DNA of 64,000 nucleotides from Isoetes taiwanensis. Lineage: Eukaryota > Streptophyta > Lycopodiopsida > Isoetales > Isoetaceae. A program made the position numbers and the translations under genes. This document shows, piece by piece, positions 12,538-23,279 of the stretch. The stretch is taken from positions 5,370,001 to 5,434,000 of the forward strand of contig JAJEKV010000073.1 of the NCBI GenBank assembly GCA_021234155.1, written 5' to 3'. Numbering within the stretch: position 1 is the first letter of the stretch; every line of letters starts with the position of its first letter. The notes beneath the pieces are model-generated. The model saw nothing but the letters and a program-made list of their open reading frames with translations, had not been told where the DNA came from and searched no databases.

Positions 12538-12986
12538 ATGGCCTCTGCATGCAGCGGAAATCAAGCACCAGAGTATGTGCTTAAGCAGGTGCCTGAGGAT
12601 GCGGACGTCACTCCGCAATACAGGAACGCCTACTTTTTCGAGCCGTTCGTCCAGAAGAAGCAACAGACACTGAAGACTGTGAGGAAGAAGAAGGTATTCT
12701 TTTGTTTTGCAATTTTTTTTTTGTTTTGTTTTTCTTTTGTTCTAACATTGATGCTTTTTTTTGTTTACAGAAGTCGAGCAAGAAGTGGAGCAGGAAGTGG
12801 AGAATTCTGAAGAAGAAGAGGAGGAGAATTCTGAGGAAGATGAGGATGAAGAGGAAGAGGAAGAGGCAGAGGAAGATGAAGAAGAAGAAAAACAATTTGG
12901 TTTTCGAGAGTCAGCATTTAAGAGCGCCCACCAAAAGGCGAGGGAGGCGGAATTGGAGGAGAATGTGTGGAGGAGCCCGAGTCTGA
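12538..12986 (+). CDS. Hypothetical two-exon low-complexity protein
   Basis: Exon 1 begins with ATG at 12538 and encodes MASACSGNQAPEYVLKQVPE through KTVRKKK. A GT donor at 12694 and a TTTACAG acceptor ending at about 12769 flank a T-rich intron. Exon 2 lies in a GAAGAAGAGG-type tract. Phase 0 splicing enters the Lys/Arg-rich frame (stop at 12986). The overlapping frame at 12761-13276 is an almost pure Glu/Asp tract followed by PED/TPK repeats, and would need a different junction. Which frame is used cannot be told from the sequence. No family is recognised; it may be non-coding low complexity. Confidence 0.35.
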
Positions 12987-12989
12987 ACG

Positions 12990-13370
12990 AGAAAAGCTCC
13001 CGAAAGCCCCTGAAGATACCCCCTGAAGACACCCCCGAAGACACCGAAAGCACCCCGAAGACACCGAAAAGCCCCCGAAGACACCGGCCTGAAGGCCTTT
13101 TTTTTATAAAATATTTTGTTAATATAAAAAGTTTTTTGTCTCTAGCACTTTGTTCTTTGTTTGTCATTTTTTTTCTCTATCAAATGTTCTTTTCGTCTAT
13201 CAAATATATGAAGTTTTATGTCTCATCTACTTCTTTTTTGTCTCACATTTTATTTTTTCCATTATGTAAAGAATGAATTCATTTGATGTTCTAACTTCTA
13301 TTATCCATGCGGTGGCAAAACATTGAATTCTTATGCAGTCCATAATGCTTTGAATGTAATGTGCTCTAGC
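12990..13370 (+). other. Pro/Thr-Asp repeat tail and AT-rich spacer
   Basis: 13000-13095 holds a short tandem of CCCGAAGACACCGAAA-type units. After that the sequence is T-rich with nothing recognised. Confidence 0.4.
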
Positions 13371-13374
13371 TCAA

Positions 13375-13665
13375 ACACTAAGCACTCTAATTAGTTTCAG
13401 CAGTGCTTGTGAGTAAGCACTGGAACACACGAGCACACATGCAATAAGCTAGCTTTAAACAGTTATATAGCATAACGATAAGCCGCGACCTTAAGCGCAT
13501 GACAGTAAGCACTTGATGACATTAACACTTCTGCTAGCGTTAAGCAACTACATACTTAGTAACTGTCACTGCATGATAGTAAGCAGTATCTGCCATTAAG
13601 ACTCATACCAGACTAGCACTTGCAGGCAATTTTTTTTTTAAGCACTTGGTAAGTTTTAAGCATCC
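13375..13665. repeat. Cluster of TAAGC/TAAGCAC words
   Basis: About ten TAAGC words lie within 300 bases, several extended to TAAGCACT or TAAGCACTTG (near 13378, 13414, 13509 and 13639). Related words occur at 12128-12140 and, as CACTTAAAGTGCTTAA, at 16613-16628. Clustered short motifs on both sides of the FCP1-like gene resemble the subterminal repeats of a class II transposon. Confidence 0.45.
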
Positions 13666-13859
13666 CTTGCAGTCAGCATTGAAGTAGATATAAACAATAT
13701 AGCAAAAACTTATAGACAAGTCTGCATTGAACTATATAAACAATATAGCAAAAACATTCTTAAATTAATATAAGATAAAGATGGTACATGAAAAGTGTAG
13801 GATTCCTTGGCCTAAATAAATGACAGTCAGGCCAATAATCATAAATGTCTCAGGCTTAA

Positions 13860-14584
13860 TCACAGTAATGGAGGATGACAAAGTTCATCACCATAAACCT
13901 TCTCCAATTCTTCATTCACAAGGGTGCACAACTGCAATTGTTTTCCAGAAAGTCTTTCCAAGCATAGCTTCATAATCTTTCTATCTGTCATAGGCCAGGG
14001 CTTGCATCTGTGTGTGTTCTTCACCAGTAACTTCATTTTTTCCTCAGTCTTGGCCTGCAGTATTTCTTCTATCTTTGGGGTGAGTACTGTTAGCACTTCA
14101 TCACAGACATCCATCTTGAATGCAGGTACTAGCAGAAGTTTCCAGGGACTGTCAAGGTAAGACTTGTATAATGAATCATCAAGAAGCAAAGTCTTACCTT
14201 TGAATCTTGGGTATGACTCATATATTTTCCCAAGTGGCTTCATCATGACTGGACAGCCAGGTTTGTTAGGGTGGTGGCTGGTCTTCACATTTTTCCCTGC
14301 CCCCATACAAATAGAAATCCGTCCCTCAAACGGACATAGTACTTAAAAGCACATCTTCCACATTAGAGAGTTGCATTGATGACCATATACCAACACGACA
14401 CTTCTGTAACAAAGTCTTCAAGAAGAACACTGCTTCTGGTCTGAATATCACTTTCTTTCTGCTAGTGTATGAGCGTATGTGTTCATTTGCACCAAAAGTT
14501 TTTACCAACACACCATTTAAATCCAAGACAATTTTATCTTTTGCTGCCAAATCAATATTTAGTACGTTGGAACATCCTGAATAC
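13860..14584 (-). pseudogene. FCP1/NIF-like phosphatase domain (HAD fold), frame-shifted
   Basis: Reading leftwards from an AG acceptor just above 14584, the sequence encodes YSGCSNVLNIDLAAKDK, then motif I as VLDLNGVLV. The Asn in place of the second Asp is normal in plant NIF-like members. RPEAVFFLKTLLQ and VGIWSSMQLSNVEDVLLS (motif II) follow. After a stop near 14335 the next blocks lie in other frames: FLFVWGQG, then from 14306 HHPNKPGCPVMMKPL, TLLLDDSLYKSYLDSP (motif III) and a C-terminal tail to 13860. Two frame changes of one base each are needed, so this is a pseudogene or has sequencing errors. The family includes CTD phosphatases and relatives with unknown substrates. Confidence 0.75.
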
Positions 14585-14763
14585 CTACACAACAGGAATT
14601 ACTACATGAATAAATAGATGAAGATGAAAATGAAAAATGGGTTGAATGTGGAAACCTTTTCGTATCAACAGCAGGATTTCTCGACACCTAACGAGAATCA
14701 AGCGGTAATCCTACAGTGAATGCAACAAAAAAAAATCAATAATATTCAATGTTTTAAGCAACA

Positions 14764-15063
14764 CTAAGTTGTGGCCTTGGCCAGCAATGCCCACACTAAC
14801 TTTCCAGGGTTATTAAGGGCATCAATCACTTGTTGAAGATCAGGCTCACCTGAAACTTGAGGGCCTGATTCTGCATTTTCTTCAGAAGACACTTTGATAG
14901 GTGTGGTGTCATGATTGAGACTGCTTCCTGCATCTTTAGCATAGCTACTTCTTGTTCTCTTTCTTGTAGTCTGAACAACTTCTTTACTATCCTCCAGCTT
15001 ACCCCTCTTTGTTCTTCTGCCCTTTCCTTTTGGCAAAAATTCACCCAAGTTGCCCTCATCCAA
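14764..15063 (-). CDS. Upstream exon region of the FCP1-like gene
   Basis: An open frame reads LDEGNLGEFLPKGKGRRTKR, then a Lys/Arg-rich part and an acidic part, ending VWALLAKATT. The basic stretch could be a nuclear localisation signal. It sits directly upstream (on the - strand) of the phosphatase domain with a plausible intron between them, so I infer it is part of the same gene. No domain is recognised. Confidence 0.4.
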   Translation of the reverse strand: MDEGNLGEFLPKGKGRRTKRGKLEDSKEVVQTTRKRTRSSYAKDAGSSLNHDTTPIKVSSEENAESGPQVSGEPDLQQVIDALNNPGKLVWALLAKATT

Positions 15064-15601
15064 TGGAATTACTCCCTCAACTTCCTTAAGTGCTTCGATG
15101 TGTGTACACTTTCGGGTCTCTTTGTTTTTTCCACAACCGGTCTTTGTGTTTATAACCGGTGTCTTTGTTTTCTGACTTCTTCTATAGCTTCTTGGACAGC
15201 TTCTTGGACCTGGTGGTGGTGGTTAAACATTTGCATTCAAATCACTCACAATTGATTTGCACTCCTATAGGACTTTGCGGGTGTAGTGCATCTTCAAATG
15301 AAGCCATTGTCCTTCTTTGAACCCCAGAGGGGTGAGACCTCATTGCGGGGGCGGATTAACACATCCTTTTTGGTGTACTATTTGAAGCACCCGCAAGATA
15401 GCCAAAACCTAGCTCGTCAAATACACCCTCGGCACCTTTCGGGGCAACCATGAATACATTGTCCTCCTCTCAACAATGAACAACAAGCTATATGATACTC
15501 ATGTTGACAATTGATTGCTAAACTTAACTTTGTAAGCTTTAGTGAATTCCGGACCACATCTTTGAACATGTATAAAATGGATCTTGCACTAACCATATCT
15601 C

Positions 15602-16616
15602 TTATAATAGTAGAGATGCTAAATATTGCGAGGAGTATCCATTTTCAGCTTCCCTAAATTGTTTATGTAGAAATGCGAAGTCTCGTTCTTCTTCGAGAAC
15701 TTTTAACTCCTCCTCAAGTTTGATTTTACATTTGACCTGCTCATTAACGGATGTAGGGTTCATTGCTTTTTGTACCTTGTTTACGTGCCAAGTTTCCATC
15801 CGGGACCGTCCGCTCCAAATCTTTAATTTCGCCTCCAACTCACGTTTGGATTAAGCTTGAACTCCTCCTGTTTTTGTAGCCAAATCATTTGTGGTTTGTC
15901 TTAAACCTTTTCTCACCCCCTTCCAACATCATTTTACGTAATTGAGGCCTTCTCATTGCCTTTCAGCTCACTTCCTACTGCTTCCAGATTCTTTGTGATA
16001 AGTAAAACTCATTTTCCAATCTCCTGTACTGCATTCTCTAAGGTTTTTATGTTTTCATCACATGCGATCTCATTTGATCCAATTTGTCACCTTTGGCTTT
16101 GCCTTCATTTCGATTTTTTCCTAACATGTGCTACAACATCCGCCCTCTGTTTTTACTTGTCTATTGTTGTGGTATCTTTGGCTTTACCACGACAAATGTA
16201 GCCCAGTTTACTTTGTGTTCCTTAGGTGCAACTATTGATCTAGTGCAATTTTCAAATGAAAAAGCAAGGGCCAGTTGCTTTCTTACTTCTTTGTTGTGAC
16301 AATTCTTGTAGATTTTTTGGCAAAGTGTTTCCAACTTCTCTTGAAGATGCTCCTTTGCACAGTGCAATTTTATCTTTCCCTTGTTCAACTTCTTTGTCCA
16401 AACAGAATCCCAATCTCGATCCGTGACATTATTTTCCAACCAAGTTTCTTCCTCGTGGGGCTTCACCCCCGAATTGCACAGACCTCTGATGCTATGAAAA
16501 TCATCCGCGCTCCATGCCTCCATCATCAACAGTGAAACACTGATCTGAGTTTTCGCACCCAGGGGAAAAGGAGGGAGAAGGGTGTGACGGGCTTCGACGT
16601 CCGCGAGTTTCAGCAC
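15602..16616 (-). pseudogene. N-terminal coiled-coil part of the same - strand gene
   Basis: Frame 16161-16616 contains MEAWSADDFHSIRGLCNSG, NNVTDRDWDSVWTKKL and a Lys-rich helical part. Frame 15602-15838 contains KCKIKLEEELKVLEEERDFA. Between them, in mixed frames, are readable pieces such as NIKTLENAVQEIGK. The order and composition suggest one decayed long coding region with coiled coils leading towards the FCP1-like domain at 14.58 kb. Ownership by one gene is inference. Confidence 0.4.
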
Positions 16617-17012
16617 TTAAAGTGCTTAAACGCTTCGCCAAAAGTTGTACCCCACTAGCGATTTTACACCCAATAGCATTTGCAGGTAGTTGTGTTGGCC
16701 TTATCAAGATCATCCCAGGTTAAAATAGAGAGGCATTTTGGCGATCATATTTCATTTTACATGCCGAAAGGCAAGAATCGATTCTGATAACTGACGATGT
16801 GAGTCTTCTTTTTCTGGTAGTGAAGCCCATGTTTCTTCTGTGGCTAACGTATCCAACATGGATGTGCCTGCAGAAGGATTGCCAGAGGATCCAACATTTT
16901 TCGGTTTATTTCTATGCAGTCCAAGAATGCAAATTCAGCAGAATAGGTTCTGTGAAGGACCTCATTTTAACCTCTCTTCATATACCGTGCATTGAGCCAG
17001 CAAATAATCTAG
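16617..17012 (+). other. Boundary stretch before the Helentron relic
   Basis: 16613-16628 holds CACTTAAAGTGCTTAA. After about 16860 weak coding-like frames on + may belong to the decayed Helentron upstream of 17013, but I cannot align them. Confidence 0.3.
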
Positions 17013-17343
17013 TTGTTGCTTCTTGTGCCATGCAGTCCTAACTCAAAAACCAACTTGTCTGCATCCATGATGAAGATCAAAGAGACCTATAATAGGAATA
17101 ACCAACACCTCATCGAGAGGATTCAACAAATGAGCAATGCCATCATACACTCGCAAGAGATCTCCATCTTAGAGGCAATGATCCTCCTCGAATGCCCCTG
17201 CACACAAAGACATGTAGCATAATTTTCATCGACACAAACATGCCGCAAAACAGATCCAGAGTCCTCAAGGTAAAACAAGAGCTCGTATAACTAGACCTGA
17301 ATAGCACAGATGTTCTCGCGCCCAACATCGTCAACAAGTATAA
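17013..17343 (+). pseudogene. Helentron Rep/helicase coding region, left fragment
   Basis: The frame from 17070 reads KIKETYNRNNQHLIERIQQ and SNAIIHSQEISILEAMILL. This is the typical Helitron segment just before the PIF1 domain (EISxxEA motif). One frameshift near 17190 leads to MPLHTKTCSIIFIDTNMPQN, RSRVLKVKQELV, one stop and then NSTDVLAPNIVNKY. It breaks off at 17343, where the CACTA element begins, and resumes at 27397. The sequence is decayed: one frameshift and one stop here. Confidence 0.8.
17341..17343. repeat. Target site duplication TAA (left)
   Basis: TAA directly before the element terminus CACACTAACCCC; the matching TAA is at 27397-27399. Three bases is the usual length for CACTA insertions. 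Confidence 0.75.
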
Positions 17344-17366
17344 CACACTAACCCCAAAATCTGCTC
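17344..17366. repeat. CACTA terminal inverted repeat (left)
   Basis: Imperfect inverted partner of 27374-27396: 18 of 23 bases, with ACCCCAAAAT shared exactly. Confidence 0.75.
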
Positions 17367-17900
17367 TATGTGTAGTTTTTTGCTGTCTTTTTTGCAAAAA
17401 AACAACACTTAAACACCACCCATAGTAATGTTCCGAAAATGCTAGAAAACACGTGTAGTTTTTTAGTGTTGTTTTTTACACATAAAAGACGTGTAGTTTT
17501 TATGCGTGGTTTTTGGAAAAAAACAACACATAGTTTTTATGTGTAGTTTTCACCGTGTAAAACAACCTGTAAATTCTATGTGTGGTTTAGAGAAAAACAA
17601 CGTGTGTTTTTCAGTAAAAACAACATGGTTTCAAGTGTGGTATTCACCTATAAACAATGCATGATCTTCATGGTCTTTCTGTGTTGTTTTTTTTTTTAGT
17701 GTTGTTTCTAGTGTAACTAGACATTGTTTATTTTCAATATAAGACACGTTGTTTTCGATATTATAACATGTGGAAAACTAATATTACTACAATAAAAAGA
17801 AAAACTACATGGCATGTCCACACATTGAAAAAAAAAAAAAAAAACATTGTTTTCATGCGTCGAAACTAAAATTACAACACTATAAAAAAATTACTACAGG
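17367..17900. repeat. CACTA subterminal repeat region (left)
   Basis: Dense degenerate repeats of GTGTAGTTTTT, GTGTTGTTTTT and AAACAACAC words in both orientations. These are the usual binding-site arrays near CACTA ends. A GGTTCGATTCCC-like B-box on - near 17940 is isolated. Confidence 0.7.
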
Positions 17901-18238
17901 TCATGTCCACGTAGGCTTTTGATTTTCTTCACCTTATGGGAATCGAACCCAAACAAGTCCTTTCAGGCAATAACAATGAAATAGAATGTCTACAAAAGCA
18001 TGGGCTAGCATTATCTACTAAAAAATGAGAAGCCACTTACAATAATAGTGAACATGTATTTAATTGGTAACCTAATCTGCAAAAATGCATATCAGTCTAA
18101 CTGAGCTCCTTTTATCAGTATGTCAACATGCTGCTTTTAGATTTGTTCCATGCTCAAAGCCACGGTTTCCTATTCCATGTCACCAATGGCTTATTAGGAC
18201 AATATTTCATAAAAGGGAAAGAAGGGATATAGTAAAAC

Positions 18239-19609
18239 CTGCCATCCAAGTTCTGTAAAACCGTCTTCTTTTCTCTTCCAAGGTTGGGGTATCATGAATA
18301 CCTAAAAGTGGGCAACCTCCAGTCTGAAAAATGAGCCGACTTCAGCAACATGGCATTGTTTTTAATACCAATAAAAGTTACAATATATTTGTGAAGAGCA
18401 GTCAAATCTGGAACATAAAGAGTCTATATGAATCTAAGATCTCTAATGCACAATTACCTCAAAATTGATAATCATTTGCCTTCCAAAAGGATCATAAGAT
18501 AATATCTGGAACCAAAAGCACCAAAAAGGAAAAGGAGATACTGAGCAAAAATTGCTATAAAACGTGTATAGGAATGATATATCAATCACCTGCTCATAAA
18601 TTACAAATGCAGCAGTGTTGAACTTTATCAATTATGCTAACCTTACCTGATCAAGCTGAGCCTGCTCATACATAGAATTCATCCTGGTGATATCTCGCAA
18701 AAGGAAGGAGCTTGTAATGGTCACTTTTTACTTCTCCTTTATCTGTGAAAGTAACATTCAGCTATTGCGGGTATGTTTTAATCCTACCATGTATATTAAC
18801 TTTTCTCATTTCAAATGTACCAAATTAATACTTCATGGCAACATCACGCAGCCATTCCATCTAACATGTTACATTGCAAATTAAACAGCCTCTAAACAAA
18901 TCTCGCATCACTCTTTTTGGTGAGAGCCAATGCCAAACTTGTTGGTCATGTGTGAAAACAATGAACTTCATTCTTGATTCCTAGGACAAACAAACATTTC
19001 CTGGCCCATTTGGACTTCATTTCTTAGAATCAAACTTATGGTAGAACGTATCAAATAATAAAAGCAATCTAGCCATCTGGGCACATCAGTTCCATATTTT
19101 GTTAGCTCTTTCTTTTGTTAGCCTTTCTTAAGCGTGTGTGAGAGAACTTACAACCTGCCTGGCAAAATGGATGCTAACGCCCTAACCTTGCTTCCTAATG
19201 GAGCAAGTGATGCAATGAGAGCAGCTTTCCTACTCGTAACCTGATATTTTTAAACATTTAGGATTACTTAACTCAAAAAACTCATAACCATCCTAAACTA
19301 TAGCCAGAATGCCATACCTCTAAGAAGTCAAACTTCACGTACAAAAATGGTGCTTTCCCTTCCTTCTATATAATAAACATAACAAGCTCATACAATAACA
19401 CGCATAAATAACAATCTGAAATTTCCATGGATATACCTGGAGTTGAGAAAAAGTTGTTTCGAATCCAGCCCCAAGAGATAACATATGTTCCTTGTAAGAT
19501 CTGTTTCTTGCATGATGTATCCGATGCCAGAAATTGCGAGATCAGGCGTATGATAGCATCCATCGTGCCCTTCAATCGAACGTAAAATCTCATCAGCACA
19601 CACAGGGAA
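18239..19609 (-). pseudogene. Leucine carboxyl methyltransferase-like gene fragments captured in the CACTA element
   Basis: Four exons with correct splice sites, plus one partial exon, lie in family order on the - strand. 19437-19609 encodes YVRLKGTMDAIIRLISQFLA and KKQIL, then, one frame away, the SAM-binding motif SLGAGFETTFSQLQ. The shift is explained by 16 extra bases between two TTA triplets. 19187-19240 encodes VTSRKAALIASLAPLGSK. A partial exon ending at 18590 encodes FNTAAFVIYEQ. 18458-18505 encodes ILSYDPFGRQMIINFE. 18239-18323 encodes TGGCPLLGIHDTPTLEEKRR and RFYRTWMA. These match the LCMT family, which methylates the PP2A catalytic subunit C-terminus (LCMT1) or acts in wybutosine tRNA modification (TYW4); I cannot separate the two. 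The middle ECVLxY exon and the C-terminus are missing and one exon is shifted, so it is not functional. Confidence 0.8.
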
Positions 19610-21650
19610 CTATAATAACATTGAAAAGCTGTGAGAAGCCAGTGGCCTGCACCTGCAAAAGGGTTTAAAAGATCAAAAAAGTCAAAGAGTTATTGATCGG
19701 CCTTGCTGCTAAACAGAGAAAAAATAGAGGACAAAACTTTTGTCAAATCGTCCCTCCAGTTTTAAAAAAACTGGCAAGTACTTCTTCAGGTCAGAGCAGC
19801 GCCATCGCCAGAGCAGCGCCAAGAAGAAGCCAGGCATGTCGGAAACCAGAAAACTGTCTCTGTTGGAGGGCAAAATAAAAACAAGATCATGATTAGAAAT
19901 TTGAGGCAGGGGAGACAATTGAGCATACTAACCTGGAAATATGGGATTAACTTACGAAAGAGCCATTCTCGTGTCTGGCGCCATGGCCGACCTCTGCTTC
20001 GATTCGTCATAGACAACAGGATGCTCAGTGCATTTCATAGCAAACTGTTTAAGCCAGATATAATCCTTTCCTGTGCTAAATGTCGGCCTCTGCCATAGCC
20101 GAGCTTTGAGCAACAGACGCCATAGCTTGTAGAACCCTAAGTGAAAATGTGGACCTCCATGGCCGGCCGCCATATCCACCGCGAGCGCCAACATCGAGCG
20201 CCAAATAACCATTCAAATTTTTTTCCTATTCTTCCAAGGTCAAGAAAATGATTTGCCAATTGCCATGTCATCATATTTTCAAAAAACTATCACCATATTT
20301 TCAAGTAAAACTTGGAATAATACCCCAGGGTTTGAAATTGGGGAATTCATCCCTAAAAATATCAGCAATTCAAAAAAAAATTGAACGAAAAAAATTCCGG
20401 ATTTTCGAGATACTACTATTTTCGGTAGCCTTAAATATAAGTAGGCATTCTTACTAGTTACGTCTAATTCTAATTTCGGACCCTGTACCCCATGGATACC
20501 CCAATGATTTGTTAAGAGCCAAACAAGAATCGTAAGTTTAAGTTTACATGATATTCTTCTAGACCAAGTCCTCATAATGTGTGTTTGGCATAATAATGTC
20601 GCATGCGCGACAATTTGGGGCAAGTCTTTTTTATGTGTGCATTATTACGTTCCCTAGAGCAGGCAATGTCAATTTGCCCAAATGTAGGCTCATTATTAAT
20701 GCTGATGAAGAGTTGAATAATGTGTTGGCACACACTTGTAAAACACGATATCATCATCTCCTTGATGTCTCATCTCGCATATGCATGCAAATCATGGATC
20801 CAAAGAAATGGCATGTCACCATGGAGTACATAAATGCTTATTCATCGTGTGACATGGCACACCACCCAAGGAAATACCATGTCACCAGGAAGAAATATGT
20901 TTTGTTAAGGTGAGCGCCAAGATACCAGTTTTCCACTCTTCAAGGTTGGTTATTGTAGGCATTGCACTCATGAAGAAGGAAGTAGTTTGTTATTATAAGA
21001 AATAAGTGACCTCAATCGGTTGAATATGACAAACCCACGGTGTTCTCCCCAATTTACTTGTTCGTACCTACAATTGAAGAAAGCCTTCAGCGAAGTAATA
21101 TTAACATTATTTAAATTTTCAAGCATGATAAAGCTTAAAAAATAGCCATCCTCGTAGTCAATGCTTCCAATGTAAGTGGACAAGTGGTCATGCATTTCAG
21201 GTGCATGTCTTTCTCCGCAATTACAATTCCTAAATCCACAATGCTTCAATTTTAAAATTGTACATTGGGGTGAACCAATTAACAGTGAACCAACATGTCA
21301 CCCATCTATGAACCAACATGGGGTGAACCAACTAAGTGTGATGGGCAGCATAATGATTGGGTGATACGCCCATCCCCACTCAAAGTGAACAAAATGAGCA
21401 CAAATCTGAAGAGAGTTCACGATGGCATGTTGGAACTGGAAGCAGAAGTTCCGTTGAAGATATGGACACACACAATGGATGAGAAAAGACAGGTGCAAAT
21501 CTTGTTCCACTTGGTACCGCAGAAAAAAAAAGTAAAAACAACAAATTTTTCCCCGGATCGGGATGCCGCTACAAAATCGATGTTAAAATCCAACAACATG
21601 CCATTCCTAACAATGAACCCGAAGGCAAGGATGGGTTGATAGCATTTCTC
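19610..21650. other. CACTA interior without recognisable gene
   Basis: 19637-19727 matches about 85 bp also found at 6067-6153 and 7955-8041. On the - strand its edge reads CAG then GTGCAGGCCACTGG (VQAT), like the start of the LCMT N-terminal exon. Beyond that, ORFs such as 20581-20913 (+) and 20968-21249 (-) resemble nothing I know. Confidence 0.4.
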
Positions 21651-21651
21651 A

Positions 21652-21728
21652 TGGAGCCTAGGTGACATGTTGAGCCCCTACATGGCATGTTTGAACTACC
21701 TTGGCATGTTTGAGCTACCTTGGCATGT
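21652..21728. repeat. Detached island of the 19/38-bp satellite
   Basis: Four diverged units of the GAGCC..GGCATGTT repeat lie 1.5 kb before the main array. They show that the array was once longer or has been split by the sequence at 21.73-23.28 kb. Confidence 0.7.
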
Positions 21729-23279
21729 TGAAAAACTCGAGATAACAGTGTGCAGATCTTGTTTTGTCTCAGGGAAGTGCACTGACCAAATTTTCTTCCA
21801 ACTTTGAACCCGATTTACTCAGACATCCCAGATCCAAATCGAGCCAAGTTTTCTTCCACATGTCAACACAACTTTTTCTCTTGTTGTTCCTCCAAAAATC
21901 ATTTGAAAAAGATAAGCACAACTTCGAGATATCATTTTGCTTTAGGGATCCTAATGTAGTTGATGCCTTTTTGCATAATTTTGCATAAAGATTGGTTGCC
22001 TTAAGCAACCTGAAGGTTCTAACACACCATATCCATATCAAACCATCGTCCTAAGTGCAAAAAGACCAAAACTTCGACCTCCAAAATGTAAACCCTTCAA
22101 CAACCTAGCAACTCATAAGGTTTACATTTTGGAGGCAAACGTGGTCCTTTTCATGGATAACTTCGATGCACCATCTTTAAACATGCATGCGAGTCATGCC
22201 AAGCTGAAAAATGGGGTTCGGATCTATCGGTCATCGAGAATATCCCAAACAATGTCTTCCCCTTTCGCAAAAGTGGCTCTTGACTTCTAATTGCCCGCGG
22301 CGGGGAGGAGAATAGATCCAAACCCCATTTCTTGGGTTCATATTGCTTGGCGTCTTCAAGCTGCAACCTCTCGACCATGTCCCAAGTGCAAACCACGAGA
22401 ACTTCGACCTCCATAGCGTAAACCCTTCAATAACCTAGCATCACCACGGGGTTTCGTTTTGAGGCCATATCTAGTCAGATTCGACCAGGATCTTGCACAA
22501 TGTCATCTCGTAGAGGGAGGGTGTTGATGCCAGAAGATGGACCCTTAAAACCTTCCGAAAGCAGTTCGCCCTAAAAGTCCTCTCGAAGGCCAGCGGCCAC
22601 TGGGCAGACAACTGTCCCCTCGGAAGTGTGAACTGGCTCTGCCAATGGACTCAGAACGTCGACATTACCCTGGGGACCAAGTTTCATGGGCAGAAGACCA
22701 CCCCTTCTCCAAAAGTGCCAAAGTAGCTCATGTCCAACACGTTTGTAGTCAATTGGCCAAGGAGGTGGCTGCGGAATACTGCCATGTAGAGGGTTCGTGT
22801 TTCTTTCGTTGCCAAAAATGACCGTGTAACTTGGTCCCTAGGGTAATTTCGCCATTAGGAGGACATGGCTAAGTCGAATCTCTATTCCGAACCTTTGTAC
22901 TACGAACGACAAAACACTTGGGTTTCTACACGGTCAACGCATGACGCCAGCGGTTTGATAAGTTCTCGGGACCGATCTTGGAGTTTTTTGAACTTTGCTT
23001 TCGAAGCGGGTTACTTGAATGGCAGATTCAGCGGTTGGATAGCTAAAAGACTCTCGGGGAGGGGGCATTAGCATTTTCCCTCCTGGAGGAGCGCTGGCAG
23101 GAAAGGCTGCATCGGGAGCCTTTCTAAGGTCCGTCTCTTGGAGTCCGGCCTCTCCCCTCTGGTGAGGAAGCTGCGCAAAGTCCTGGTCTGGTTCGACTTG
23201 GGGAAGGATGTCAGCGCTTTAAGTTCTTCAAGATCCCTCTATTCTATCCCTTGCCAAACTCCTCTACCAAAAATTCCAC
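21729..23279. other. Unrecognised sequence inside the CACTA element
   Basis: 22078-22094 and 22119-22135 form a perfect 17-bp inverted repeat (CCTCCAAAATGTAAACC). A diverged direct copy of its left part lies near 22404-22440. From 22.5 to 23.25 kb the base composition is richer in G+C, with broken coding-like frames such as KTFRKQFALKVLSKASGHW. I could not assign them; a decayed retroelement is possible. Confidence 0.35.

Noticed and set aside
17930-17950. tRNA gene or tRNA-derived SINE at GGTTCGATTCCC (- strand)
   Set aside because: Only a B-box-like word; no A-box, no cloverleaf and no T-run at the right distance.
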